A stretch of 40,732 nt of DNA from a bacterium (GTDB lineage: Bacteria > Patescibacteriota > Minisyncoccia > Minisyncoccales > PWPS01), in NCBI GenBank assembly GCA_018400895.1, contig JAGYLR010000002.1, positions 1 to 40,732 on the forward strand. Direction: 5' to 3'. Position 1 is the first letter of the stretch. Every line of letters begins with the position of its first letter. The position numbers and the translations under genes were made by a program. Below, in pieces: positions 31,546 to 39,076 of the stretch. The notes under the pieces were generated by a model. The model saw only the letters and a program-made list of their open reading frames with translations. It made no database searches and was not told the DNA's origin.

Positions 31546-31931
31546 TTTATTAACTGTGATAATTTAATTGAAGATAAAGTTTCTTCAAGTTGTTTATTAA
31601 CTTTCTTCCACGCTTTTGATGCTCCACAAGTACTATTTCTGGGGCAATACTTATTTACACAATCAACCATAAATACAGACTCATTTACCGCATCTAAAAT
31701 ATCTTTTAAGCTAATTTTTTCTGGAGATTTAGATAAAATATATCCTCCGCTAACTCCTCTTTTTGATAAAACTAGTCCCTTTTTCTCAAGCTTGGAAAAT
31801 ATCTTCTCTAAATAACCAAAAGATATATCTTCTTTTTCAGATATAACTCTAATTGAACAAGTTTTGTCTTTTTCTTTGGCAAGAACAATCATAGCCCGCA
31901 GAGCGTACTGACTTCTTTTTGTTATCTGCAT
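31542..31931 (-). CDS. iscR: Rrf2-family Fe-S-sensing repressor (IscR-like)
   Basis: 129 aa from the ATG at 31931 (MQITKRSQYALRAMIVLA). An in-frame TTG at 31946 would place the start inside the operator. Winged helix with the wing KKGLVLSKRGVSGGYILSKS. Three cysteines, C91, C96 and C102 (DCVNKYCPRNSTC), match the IscR cluster site, though spacing is C-x4-C-x5-C rather than C-x5-C-x5-C. It probably senses Fe-S status and represses its own operon through the palindrome at 31937-31953. Confidence 0.92.
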   Translation of the reverse strand: MQITKRSQYALRAMIVLAKEKDKTCSIRVISEKEDISFGYLEKIFSKLEKKGLVLSKRGVSGGYILSKSPEKISLKDILDAVNESVFMVDCVNKYCPRNSTCGASKAWKKVNKQLEETLSSIKLSQLIK

Positions 31932-31936
31932 AAATC

Positions 31937-31953
31937 CATACCTCAATGGTATG
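31937..31953 (-). promoter_or_regulatory. Likely IscR operator
   Basis: CATACC-TCAAT-GGTATG, a 6-bp perfect inverted repeat with a 5-nt spacer, covers the predicted transcription start and ends 6 nt before the iscR ATG. The half-sites ATACC/GGTAT recall the outer parts of type 1 IscR sites, but the spacing is shorter. Autoregulation is inferred. Confidence 0.6.
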
Positions 31954-31958
31954 AATTG

Positions 31959-31987
31959 ATTATAGCAGTAAGTTTTTTGTTTTACAA
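31959..31987 (-). promoter_or_regulatory. Promoter of the isc/thiolation operon
   Basis: -35 TTGTAA (31982-31987), 17-nt spacer, perfect -10 TATAAT (31959-31964), minus strand. Its -35 shares the same bases as the -35 of the divergent tRNA-Leu promoter. Confidence 0.7.
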
Positions 31988-32009
31988 GAGCATATTTTTA
32001 AGATAAAAT
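31981..32009 (+). promoter_or_regulatory. Promoter of tRNA-Leu, back to back with iscR promoter
   Basis: -35 TTTACA (31981-31986), 17-nt spacer, -10 TAAAAT (32004-32009), ending 8 nt before the mature tRNA 5' end, so the leader would be only a base or two. Overlap with the iscR -35 means the two promoters should compete for polymerase. Confidence 0.6.
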
Positions 32010-32017
32010 ACTGTATT

Positions 32018-32101
32018 GCCGCGGTGGCGGAACTGGCAGACGCATACGACTCAAAATCGTATGATCTTAGGATCGTGTGGGTTCGATTCCCACCCGCGGC
32101 A
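32018..32101 (+). tRNA. tRNA-Leu (anticodon CAA)
   Basis: 84-nt class II tRNA: acceptor GCCGCGG/CCGCGGC, discriminator A, anticodon stem TACGA/TCGTA with loop CTCAAAA (anticodon CAA, reading UUG), a long variable arm (GATCTTAGGATC) and T-arm GTGGG-TTCGATT-CCCAC. The 3' CCA is not encoded. Confidence 0.95.
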
Positions 32102-32109
32102 CAACAAAA

Positions 32110-32192
32110 AATGTCCAAGGTGCAACCTTGGACATTTCCCAAGGTGCAACCTTGGACATTTCCCAAGGACATTTCCCAAGGTGCAACCTTGG
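32110..32192 (+). repeat. Tandem array of AATGTCCAAGGT hairpins after tRNA-Leu
   Basis: Three hairpins in a row: AATGTCCAAGGT-GCA-ACCTTGGACATT at 32110-32136 (12-bp stem), a second at 32138-32160, and a third shorter one at 32176-32192, with an ACATTTCCC spacer. They could act as tRNA precursor 3' hairpins or weak terminators. Single or degenerate members of this family are at 3381-3442, 23144-23178 and 36717-36742. Confidence 0.85.
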
Positions 32193-32202
32193 TATTTGTA
32201 AA

Positions 32203-32230
32203 CCATGTGCACCCCCGGGGGTGCACATGG
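32203..32230 (+). repeat. Perfect 28-bp palindrome centred on CCCGGG, copy 4
   Basis: CCATGTGCACCCCC joined directly to GGGGGTGCACATGG. It differs from the other copies by GTGCAC in place of GTCCA. It lies just past the hairpin array, between convergent tRNA-Leu and PAP2 genes. Confidence 0.85.
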
Positions 32231-32256
32231 GGTTGGTTTGTTGACTTGTATTGTAG

Positions 32257-32292
32257 AAAAACCACGGATTATTGCTTGCGCGGTTTTTTTTT
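32257..32292. terminator. Bidirectional terminator between tRNA-Leu and PAP2
   Basis: AAAAACC-A-CG, 12-nt loop, CG-C-GGTTTTT with one mismatch, then more Ts on the plus strand. On the minus strand it also ends in a U-run (GGTTTTTC). It overlaps the last codons of the PAP2 gene. Confidence 0.5.
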
Positions 32293-32811
32293 ATTTTTTT
32301 TAAAAAGTTGTGCCAATCCGTAAATAATTACTCCAGAAAGTAATCCAACAAAAATACCAGCAAGAATATCAGAAGGCCAGTGCAATCCGATATAAACTCT
32401 TGAGAGACCAATTAAAAAAGATAGTGTATAAAATACTGTTCCTGCTTTTTTATTGTATAGAAAAACAACTGTAGAAAGAGCAAAAAAGAAAGATACATGA
32501 CCAGAAGGAAGAGATGCGCTATCTTTAAAAGGAGCAAGCAGATTTACATCATTTAAAGCAATGAAAGGCCTTTCTCTAGGGAAGAATTGCCTTATTGCCT
32601 GACAAAGCCCATAACGGGCAAAAAAAGCGGAAATAAACACTTCTAAAACATATACTCCGTTCTTTTTAATGCCCTTTATTAGAAGATAAGCAAAAGGAAC
32701 AAGTAGTAAGTAAGGAAGCACTGATGAGAGCACATAAAACAACGAATCAGCAAAAAACCACTTTCCAGCAAAACCATTTATAAAATTAAATATTACAAGA
32801 TCAATGTTCAT
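32269..32811 (-). CDS. PAP2-family membrane phosphatase
   Basis: 180 aa from the ATG at 32811 (MNIDLVIFNFINGFAG); a longer start at 32859 adds folD-overlapping sequence. Several hydrophobic helices and the three PAP2 signature motifs: RQFFPRERP (74-82, with R replacing K in KX6RP), PSGH (102-105) and SRVYIGLHWPSD (137-148). Such proteins dephosphorylate lipid phosphates such as undecaprenyl pyrophosphate at the outer face of the membrane. Last gene of the BadF-glyA-folD operon, overlapping folD by 11 nt; basic C-terminal tail KKNKKKPRKQ. Confidence 0.9.
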   Translation of the reverse strand: MNIDLVIFNFINGFAGKWFFADSLFYVLSSVLPYLLLVPFAYLLIKGIKKNGVYVLEVFISAFFARYGLCQAIRQFFPRERPFIALNDVNLLAPFKDSASLPSGHVSFFFALSTVVFLYNKKAGTVFYTLSFLIGLSRVYIGLHWPSDILAGIFVGLLSGVIIYGLAQLFKKNKKKPRKQ

Positions 32812-33613
32812 GGAAATACAAAAGATTATAAAGTAAACAACATATTGTAAGAGGACCAACTCCTCCGGGAACAGGAGATAAAAGTGAAGCTTTTTCTTTT
32901 ACACTATCAATATCTACATCTCCTTTGATTGCTCCTTTGTGAGAAGATGTTCCAGCGTCTATTACTACTGCTCCCTTTTTTATCATATCCCCTCTTATAA
33001 TCCCCGGAGAACCAACACCAGAAACAACAATATCAGCTTCTTTAATAAAACTGGAGATATCTTTTGTTTTACTATTTAATACAGTAACCGTTGCTCCTTC
33101 TCTTTCAAGGTAAACTGATACTGGCTTTCCTACCAATTTCCCAAATCCAACAACAACAGTATTTACTCCTTGTAAATTGATATTATGTTCTTCTAAAATT
33201 AATTTAACTGCACCAGCAACTGGAGGAAGAATTTGGATAGTGTTGTTATAAAAAGCTCCAGAAATATATTCAGATAACATATCAACATCTTTATCTTTAT
33301 CTATAGCATTTAACACTCTGCTTTGGTCAACGCTCTTTGGTAAAGGAAGTTGAACTATTACTCCATCTTCCTTTAATAAAGAAACTTTTTCTACTAATTC
33401 TTCTGTTGAAATATCCTCTTTATAAGAGTAAATAGAAACCTCAACACCAACACTTTCTAATGCTTGTTGTTTCTTTTTAATATACAAAGCAGAAACAGGA
33501 TTATTTCCCACAACAACAACTGCTAAAGAGGGTTTTGTATCTCTGTTTTTGATCTCTTCCTTTATAATCTCTAATTCTCTTTGAGATATTTTTTTACCAT
33601 TAACTAATTCCAT
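32801..33613 (-). CDS. folD: Methylenetetrahydrofolate dehydrogenase/cyclohydrolase
   Basis: Bifunctional one-carbon enzyme converting methylene-THF to 10-formyl-THF via NADP(H). 270 aa: Y44xxxK48 (SALYIKKKQQ) contains the catalytic lysine, DGVIVQLPLPKSVD, KDVDMLS, the nucleotide-binding VVVGFGKLVGKPV and PVPGGVGPLT. It overlaps glyA by 10 nt and PAP2 by 11 nt. Together with GlyA it supplies C1 units. Confidence 0.96.
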   Translation of the reverse strand: MELVNGKKISQRELEIIKEEIKNRDTKPSLAVVVVGNNPVSALYIKKKQQALESVGVEVSIYSYKEDISTEELVEKVSLLKEDGVIVQLPLPKSVDQSRVLNAIDKDKDVDMLSEYISGAFYNNTIQILPPVAGAVKLILEEHNINLQGVNTVVVGFGKLVGKPVSVYLEREGATVTVLNSKTKDISSFIKEADIVVSGVGSPGIIRGDMIKKGAVVIDAGTSSHKGAIKGDVDIDSVKEKASLLSPVPGGVGPLTICCLLYNLLYFHEH

Positions 33614-34845
33614 AATGGAAACTTTTCGCAGAGTGATGTTACTTTATTTTTTACATCTTCTCCTTCTAGTGCAAGAGATATAAGCGAAGCTACTATTTTC
33701 ATCTCTTCTTCTTTCATATTTCTGGTTGTTAATGCTGGTGTGCCCAATCTTATGCCAGAAGGATTAAACGGTGAAGCTGTATCAAAAGGAACCGTATTCT
33801 TATTAACAATTATATTTGATTTTTCTAAAATACTCTGCGCATTTGATCCTGATATACCCTTGTTACGTAAATCAACAACAATAAGGTGATTATCTGTTCC
33901 CCCAGAGACAAGATTAAAACCAAGAGCAATAAGTTCTTCTGATAAAACTTTGCAATTTTTAACAATTTGTTTTCCATAATCAGAAAATTGTGGCTCTGCT
34001 GCTTTTTTAAGACACACTGCTATTCCCGCTATTGTATGCTCATGAGGACCGCCCTGTAATCCAGGGAAAACCGCCTTATTTATTTTTTCACCAAGTTTCT
34101 TGTCTTTTTTTAATCCTTTATCTGTTACCATAATTAAAGCTCCTCTTGGTCCACGAAGTGTTTTATGTGTTGTTGTGGTAACAACATCAACATAAGGAAT
34201 TGGGCTCAAATGAGCACCAGAAACAACCAGTCCTGAGATATGTGATATATCAGCACAAAGATAAGCTCCAACTTCATCAGCTATTTCAGCAAACTTTTTA
34301 AAATCTATTACTCTTGGGTAAGCTGTTGCGCCACAAAGTATAAGTTTTGGTTTTTCTCGCTGTGCTATTTCTCTTACTTTTTCATAATCAATTAAATGTG
34401 TATCTTCGTCTACTCCATAAAAAACAGAATCATAATACTTTCCAGAAAAGTTAACTTTCCATCCGTGTGTGAGGTGCCCTCCGGACATAAGATCCATTCC
34501 CATAACTTTATCTCCTGGATTTACAGTTGCCATATACACTGCATGATTAGCGGGAGATCCAGAGTATCCTTGTACATTTACATAAGGAACACCAAACAAA
34601 TCTCTTGCTCTTTTCTGACACAATTCTTCTATTTCATCTATATGCTCGTTACCACCATAGTATCTTTTTTTAGGATAACCTTCAGCATATTTATCATTTA
34701 ATATAGAAGATAACGCTTCCAAAACCGCAGGAGAAGTGTGGTTTTCTGAAGGTATCATCTCTAAGGTGTTATATCTTCTTATTTTCTCTTTTTCAATTAT
34801 CTCGTACACCTGTTTATCTTCTTCTTTTAAATTTTTGTAGTTCAT
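33604..34845 (-). CDS. glyA: Serine hydroxymethyltransferase
   Basis: PLP enzyme converting serine plus THF to glycine plus methylene-THF, the substrate of FolD. 413 aa, normal length: LEMIPSENHTSPAVLEALSS, YAEGYPKKRYYGG, ADISHISGLVV and the PLP lysine K228 in TTTTHKTLRGPRGALI; the C-terminus has SGIRLGTPALTTRNM. Overlaps of 4 nt upstream and 10 nt with folD indicate coupled translation. Confidence 0.97.
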   Translation of the reverse strand: MNYKNLKEEDKQVYEIIEKEKIRRYNTLEMIPSENHTSPAVLEALSSILNDKYAEGYPKKRYYGGNEHIDEIEELCQKRARDLFGVPYVNVQGYSGSPANHAVYMATVNPGDKVMGMDLMSGGHLTHGWKVNFSGKYYDSVFYGVDEDTHLIDYEKVREIAQREKPKLILCGATAYPRVIDFKKFAEIADEVGAYLCADISHISGLVVSGAHLSPIPYVDVVTTTTHKTLRGPRGALIMVTDKGLKKDKKLGEKINKAVFPGLQGGPHEHTIAGIAVCLKKAAEPQFSDYGKQIVKNCKVLSEELIALGFNLVSGGTDNHLIVVDLRNKGISGSNAQSILEKSNIIVNKNTVPFDTASPFNPSGIRLGTPALTTRNMKEEEMKIVASLISLALEGEDVKNKVTSLCEKFPLWN

Positions 34846-35807
34846 TTTGTATAATGTTTAGTATACACGTTTGAAGGGTTCCATAAAAGGTAACCATTAT
34901 AATCTTTTTTTAATACATCACGAGTGGCTTCTATTTGTAAATCAATTTTCTCTATATCATAAACTGCTCTTAAATTAAAATCTTGCAACCAAGGTCTTAT
35001 CTTTTCTTCTTTATCTGTACGTTCTGCAGCTTTTTTTATTGAATAATAAACAATTTCATAAGGGTAATCTGCAGGATTTTCTTTTTCTAAAAATCCAGTT
35101 CCATAGTGAGAGGGATAAACCATTGGACAAACATAATCAAAATGTTCCAAAACATCTTCTATCATCTGTCCTATTCCCATATCATCTTTAACAACAGTAG
35201 TAAGACCAAAAATACTTGCTGATATCTTTCCTTCTATATTTTCTCTAAGATAAGCATAAAACTCATTCATTGTTTCTCTTTTACTTTCTCCATCCCAAAG
35301 AGGATAAACTATGTCATAACTAACTTCATCAGGAAAACGAATATAATCAAAATTAACTTCATCAAATCCTAATTCAAAAGAACTTTTAGCAATATCTATG
35401 TAGTAATTCCAAACTTCTTTTGAAGATGGGTCGGTCCAAGAAAGACCAAGATTATCTTCCCATAAAGATTCATCACTATTTTTTAATGCTAATTCTGGAT
35501 GAATATTTGAGAAAAAGGGATCTTGGAAAGCTGTTATCCTAGCTATAAGATAAACTCCTTTATTTTTTAACTCTTTTAAAAAATCTTCTGTTATAACTGG
35601 TACTGAAGAAGGGTGATCAAAAGGTATAAAAACTTTTCCAGAAAAATCTTTTACATCAATAACAAGAGTATTTATATCAGTTCTACTAATAATCTCTTCT
35701 GCTCTGTTTATTGCAGAATAAGGGCTAAGATACGCTCCTCTTACTTCCATTGGTACTGTAGGAAATGATTGAATAATAAAAATAATAGCAAGAATCATTC
35801 TGAACAT
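34842..35807 (-). CDS. Secreted glycoside-hydrolase-like protein (DUF4015 family)
   Basis: 321 aa. A short hydrophobic N-terminus (MFRMILAIIFIIQSFPTVP) looks like a signal peptide. The mature part starts VRGAYLSPYSA and follows a TIM-barrel pattern: TLVIDVKDFSGKV, YLIARITAFQDP, GFDEVNFDYIRFPDE, ISASIFGLTT, DYVCPMVYPSHYG, IRPWLQDF and GYLLWNPSNVY. I recognise this as the putative glycosidase family DUF4015, related to alpha-amylase-like folds; the substrate is unknown. A role in cell-surface polysaccharide is possible. It overlaps glyA by 4 nt and the BadF gene by 13 nt. Confidence 0.85.
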   Translation of the reverse strand: MFRMILAIIFIIQSFPTVPMEVRGAYLSPYSAINRAEEIISRTDINTLVIDVKDFSGKVFIPFDHPSSVPVITEDFLKELKNKGVYLIARITAFQDPFFSNIHPELALKNSDESLWEDNLGLSWTDPSSKEVWNYYIDIAKSSFELGFDEVNFDYIRFPDEVSYDIVYPLWDGESKRETMNEFYAYLRENIEGKISASIFGLTTVVKDDMGIGQMIEDVLEHFDYVCPMVYPSHYGTGFLEKENPADYPYEIVYYSIKKAAERTDKEEKIRPWLQDFNLRAVYDIEKIDLQIEATRDVLKKDYNGYLLWNPSNVYTKHYTK

Positions 35808-36694
35808 AATTCTATTGCTAACGCCACTGAACCATTTACTGGATCTTTATCATTTAGCATAACTTGTGCCTCTTTGTAATCAGAAAGCACACTATTTTTT
35901 ATATAATTAAAAACTATCTTTGAGCGAAACATTGCTCCAGAAAGAATAACTGGGAAACTTCCTTCTAACTCAACATCTGTAATCGTTTTTTTAAGAGAAA
36001 GAACAAGCTCTTCTCCAGCATTTTGTAATATATTTACCGCTACCTTATCACCAAGCTTTCCCGCCTCATCAACAAATACCGATATTTGTGGAATAAACTT
36101 TTTAAAATCACTATAAACTATTTTTCTTAACTGATTATCAGAAGTTATATCCCATTTTTTAAGTAAAATATCTGTAATCAGTGTCTGTTTACCTCTCTTA
36201 TCAAGGTGCTTTGATACACTTCTAAACCCTTCTATGCCAACATAAAAAGCAGAACCTTCATCTGCCAGATACCCCCAACCACTATTTTTTGCTTCTTTGC
36301 CTTCATTCCACCCGTGACTTACCGCACCTGTTCCAGCTATAATTACTGCTCCGTAATTCTCTTTTGTACCACAACGAAAAGCAGCTAATTGATCACTTCC
36401 TACTTCTACTTTGCTTTGCAATACTTCTTTTAAAGATTGAGCAATGTAATTTTTGCTATCAGAGTACTCTTCTTCTACTGCTGCAAGAGCTATAAAAGAA
36501 GCTCCTATCTTTTCTTCTCCTTTTACTTCTTCTACAAGTTTTTTTATCACTCTAACACACTCTTCTAAACCAACATTACGGGGGTTAGATGCTGGACCAA
36601 CTGCAATTTTTACAACTTCTCCCGTTGTTTTAGCTAAAGCTACTGTTGTTTTAGTTCCTCCTCCATCAACTCCTATAATATATTTTTGGTCCAT
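35795..36694 (-). CDS. BadF/BadG-type ATPase, probable N-acetylglucosamine kinase
   Basis: ASKHA-fold protein, 299 aa. GVDGGGTKTTVALA is the phosphate 1 motif; ASNPRNVGLEE, IIAGTGAVSHGW and GWGYLADEGSAFYVG follow, the last typical of N-acetylglucosamine kinase-like members of the BadF family. It lacks the Fe-S cysteines of benzoyl-CoA reductase activators, so sugar phosphorylation is more likely. First gene of a five-gene operon. The ATG is immediately after a TATAAT hexamer, which cannot be the -10 for this start unless the leader is absent. Confidence 0.85.
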   Translation of the reverse strand: MDQKYIIGVDGGGTKTTVALAKTTGEVVKIAVGPASNPRNVGLEECVRVIKKLVEEVKGEEKIGASFIALAAVEEEYSDSKNYIAQSLKEVLQSKVEVGSDQLAAFRCGTKENYGAVIIAGTGAVSHGWNEGKEAKNSGWGYLADEGSAFYVGIEGFRSVSKHLDKRGKQTLITDILLKKWDITSDNQLRKIVYSDFKKFIPQISVFVDEAGKLGDKVAVNILQNAGEELVLSLKKTITDVELEGSFPVILSGAMFRSKIVFNYIKNSVLSDYKEAQVMLNDKDPVNGSVALAIELCSE

Positions 36695-36716
36695 TATATT
36701 TGTGGTTTATTTAATG

Positions 36717-36801
36717 TCCAAGTGTCCAAGGTGCAACCTTGGTGAACTATCGCTCAGAATGACGGGAGATGGGATTGCCGCGCTTCGCTCGCAATGACAG
36801 G
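36717..36801 (+). repeat. Intergenic repeats: AAGGTG hairpin and GCTTCGCTCGCAATGACA element
   Basis: TCCAAGTGTCCAAGGTGCAACCTTGG contains a 7-bp hairpin CCAAGGT-GCA-ACCTTGG (36726-36742), preceded by AATGTCCAAG as at 3414-3423. Next comes GGGATTGCCGCGCTTCGCTC joined to GCAATGACAGGG (36771-36801), a partial palindrome known from many bacterial genomes as a REP-like sequence. No gene lies in 36695-36905. Confidence 0.65.
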
Positions 36802-36808
36802 GAAGGTG

Positions 36809-36895
36809 AATTTTGAATTTAGGATTTAAAATTTGTTGGTGTCGCGCATCGCGCATCGCGCATCGCACATCGCGAATAACGTATAACGCATATAA
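36809..36895 (-). repeat. GCGACACCAACAAAT element with CGATGCG iterations, copy 2
   Basis: Read on the minus strand it runs TATGCGTTATACGTTATTCG, then CGATGTG and three CGATGCG-like units, then GCGACACCAACAAATTTTAA and TCCTAAATTCAAAATT. The last part matches 3222-3258 (opposite orientation) and the first part matches 6687-6765. Confidence 0.6.
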
Positions 36896-36905
36896 TATTA
36901 ATATA

Positions 36906-38105
36906 CTATCTCTCTGTTGTTCTGCATATTGCGTCTTTATCTACACTTCCGGAAATTATCTGGTGTGGGTATATAAGAGCGTTGTTGCCAACTATTGTTC
37001 CCGGCATAATAGAACAGTTTATTCCTATTTTAACTCCATCTCCTATAATAGCACCCATCTTTTTTCTTTTGGTATCTATATTTCCTGCTTTTACTGAATA
37101 ATCTTTAAATAAAAGGTTAGCAAAAATCGTTCCTGCTCCAATATTACACCCTTCTCCAATAACTGAATCTCCTATATAAGATAAGTGAGATATATTGGTA
37201 TTACTAAAAATAACTGACTCTTTAACTTCTACTGATTGGCCAATATGGCAAGAATCATGAATAACAGTGTAAGGTCTAAGGTAGGCATTGGGACCAACCA
37301 CACTATCTTTACCAACATATACTGGTCCCTCAATATAAGTTCCTGATTTTATAACACTTCCTTCTTCTAAAATTACCTTTCCTTTTATTATAACTCCTTC
37401 TTCAATAACTCCCTCTCTTCTATCTTCTTTAGTTTCAAAAACTTCTCTTACTATTTTAAATATATTCCAAGGATAACTTATCGGATTCCAATCCTCAGCT
37501 ACTTTAAAGTAAAGAGGATTTTCTTCTAAATAATTTTCAACATAATCTGTAATCTCATATTCTCCTCTTGATGATTTTTCTATCTGCTTTGTAAAAAAAT
37601 CTTTATTAAGATAGTAACAGCCAATATTTACAAGATTACTAAGTGGTGTATCTGGTTTTTCTACCATTTTTTTTACAACTTCTCCATCTACAACAACTTG
37701 TCCATATCCTTTAGGATTTTCTACTTCTTTAAGCATTATAGATGGATTCTTTTCCATTACACTATCTACGTCTTCTTTCAAATAAAGATCATCACCATTA
37801 AGGATTATAAACTGTTCATCTAAAAATGGTAAAGCGGTTAAGGCAGCATGCCCTGTTCCTAACTGCTCGTTCTGTTCAACATACTTAACCGGTATTCCGC
37901 AGAAAAAATCACCAACTAAATCCTTTATTACTTCTCCTTTATATCCAATAACAATAATAACTTCATCAAAAAGACCGCAAAGCTGATTAAGATTATGTTC
38001 TATTAGAGTTTCATCTAAAATTCTTAGAGCTGGTTTTGGACGAGTAAAGGTTAAAGGTTTTAACCTTGTTCCCCATCCTGCGGCAAGAATAACTGCTTTT
38101 TTCAT
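36906..38105 (-). CDS. GlmU-like sugar-phosphate nucleotidyltransferase with beta-helix
   Basis: 399 aa. The N-terminal domain (1 to about 225) has LAAGWGTRLKPLTFTRPKPA, LGTGHAALTA, ILNGDDLYL and VEKPDTP, the nucleotidyltransferase core. From about 230 a left-handed beta-helix follows with hexapeptide repeats, and NISHLSYIGDSVIGEGCNIG then AGTIFANL matches the acetyltransferase region of GlmU. Likely UDP-GlcNAc pyrophosphorylase, perhaps also GlcN-1-P acetyltransferase; the N-terminal signature is closer to archaeal or RmlA-like enzymes, so dTDP-glucose synthesis is an alternative. It overlaps yvcK by 4 nt. Confidence 0.85.
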   Translation of the reverse strand: MKKAVILAAGWGTRLKPLTFTRPKPALRILDETLIEHNLNQLCGLFDEVIIVIGYKGEVIKDLVGDFFCGIPVKYVEQNEQLGTGHAALTALPFLDEQFIILNGDDLYLKEDVDSVMEKNPSIMLKEVENPKGYGQVVVDGEVVKKMVEKPDTPLSNLVNIGCYYLNKDFFTKQIEKSSRGEYEITDYVENYLEENPLYFKVAEDWNPISYPWNIFKIVREVFETKEDRREGVIEEGVIIKGKVILEEGSVIKSGTYIEGPVYVGKDSVVGPNAYLRPYTVIHDSCHIGQSVEVKESVIFSNTNISHLSYIGDSVIGEGCNIGAGTIFANLLFKDYSVKAGNIDTKRKKMGAIIGDGVKIGINCSIMPGTIVGNNALIYPHQIISGSVDKDAICRTTER

Positions 38106-39076
38106 AGATTGAGAATTAATTTACATAATTTATTAGTATCGTGAACAACAGGACCTTCATCTTTAAGAAGATCCTCTCCAATAAATCTGCTATCCAAAGA
38201 AGGACAAGAAACCATATCAATAAGCTCTTTGTGTTTTTCTTTATAGTCGTTTAAACGTTCTGATAAAGGATTAGTGGTATTATAAATTACATAATCCAGC
38301 TTACCACCTATAAAACCTTCTATTGTCTTTGCAAAATCAGGTACTGTAAAATCATTTGTCTCTCCATTTTTGTTCATTATATTACAAATATAAACAAGCT
38401 TACCTTTTCTGTTTCTTATCGCCTCTGCCATATTTTGCGTAAGAATAATCTGTGCTAAAGAAGAATATACATCTCCAGGCCCAATAATAATCAAATCTGC
38501 TTCTTTTACTGCTTGTATTGCTGGTGAATATCCCTTTGCTTGTGGGTCAAGAAAAACTCTCTTAATTTTTCCGTTATGTTTAGGAATATCAATATTTGTT
38601 TCTCCTCTAATAATACTCCCATCTTCTAATTCAGCACAAAGTTCAGCATCATCAAGTGTAGCAGGAAAAACACGGTGAGAAACATTTAAAATACGGTTCA
38701 TCTCTTCTATTGTTTTTTCTGTATTGTTTGTAGAAAGTTCAAGAGCTGTAATAAATAAATTAGCAAAATTGTGACCAGACAACTCTCCTGCTTCAAAACG
38801 GTAATTAAACAGTTCTTCTAATACAGGAGAAGTATTTGCCAAAGCAACAAAAGCTCGTCTAATATCTCCTGGAGAAAGTATTCCGTAATCACGACGTAAT
38901 CTTCCAGAGGAACCGCCAGTATCAAGCATTGCACACACTGCAGATATTTCTACCGGTTCATTTTTTAGTCCCTGCAAAACCGCTTTAGGAACAGCATTAC
39001 CTCCTCCAAGAACAGCAATCTTCAAGGCGGGAGAACCCGAGCCACAATCAAATTTAGCGGATATAATTTTGTTCAT
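38102..39076 (-). CDS. yvcK: YvcK/CofD-family protein (gluconeogenesis factor)
   Basis: About 324 aa from ATG 39076. KIAVLGGGNAVPKAVLQGLK, AMLDTGGSSGRLRRDYGILS, PGDIRRAFVAL, FNYRF...LSGHNFANLFITAL and DLIIIGPGDVYSSLAQIIL follow the YvcK pattern. Family members bind UDP-GlcNAc and affect cell-wall precursor supply and carbon flow, which suits the GlmU-like neighbour. The N-terminal 18 residues (MNKIISAKFDCGSGSPAL) are encoded by an inverted-repeat copy shared with the korB 3' end; a TTG at 39025 directly before KIAVLGGG is another possible start. No Shine-Dalgarno sequence favours either. Confidence 0.88.
   Translation of the reverse strand: MNKIISAKFDCGSGSPALKIAVLGGGNAVPKAVLQGLKNEPVEISAVCAMLDTGGSSGRLRRDYGILSPGDIRRAFVALANTSPVLEELFNYRFEAGELSGHNFANLFITALELSTNNTEKTIEEMNRILNVSHRVFPATLDDAELCAELEDGSIIRGETNIDIPKHNGKIKRVFLDPQAKGYSPAIQAVKEADLIIIGPGDVYSSLAQIILTQNMAEAIRNRKGKLVYICNIMNKNGETNDFTVPDFAKTIEGFIGGKLDYVIYNTTNPLSERLNDYKEKHKELIDMVSCPSLDSRFIGEDLLKDEGPVVHDTNKLCKLILNL

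Noticed and set aside
32016..32323. Plus-strand frames through tRNA-Leu and the hairpin array
   Set aside because: They translate a tRNA gene and palindromic repeats; repeated KVQPWTFP peptides come from the hairpins.
36676..36715. TTGGAC-17-TATAAT promoter for the BadF gene
   Set aside because: The -10 hexamer overlaps the start codon, so transcription would begin inside the gene.
36841..36875. Possible CRISPR-like repeat tract
   Set aside because: The units are about 8 bp in direct tandem with no spacers, and no cas genes are present.
36813..37097. Plus-strand frame over the repeats and the glmU-like 3' end
   Set aside because: Antisense to a clear gene and built from tandem repeats.
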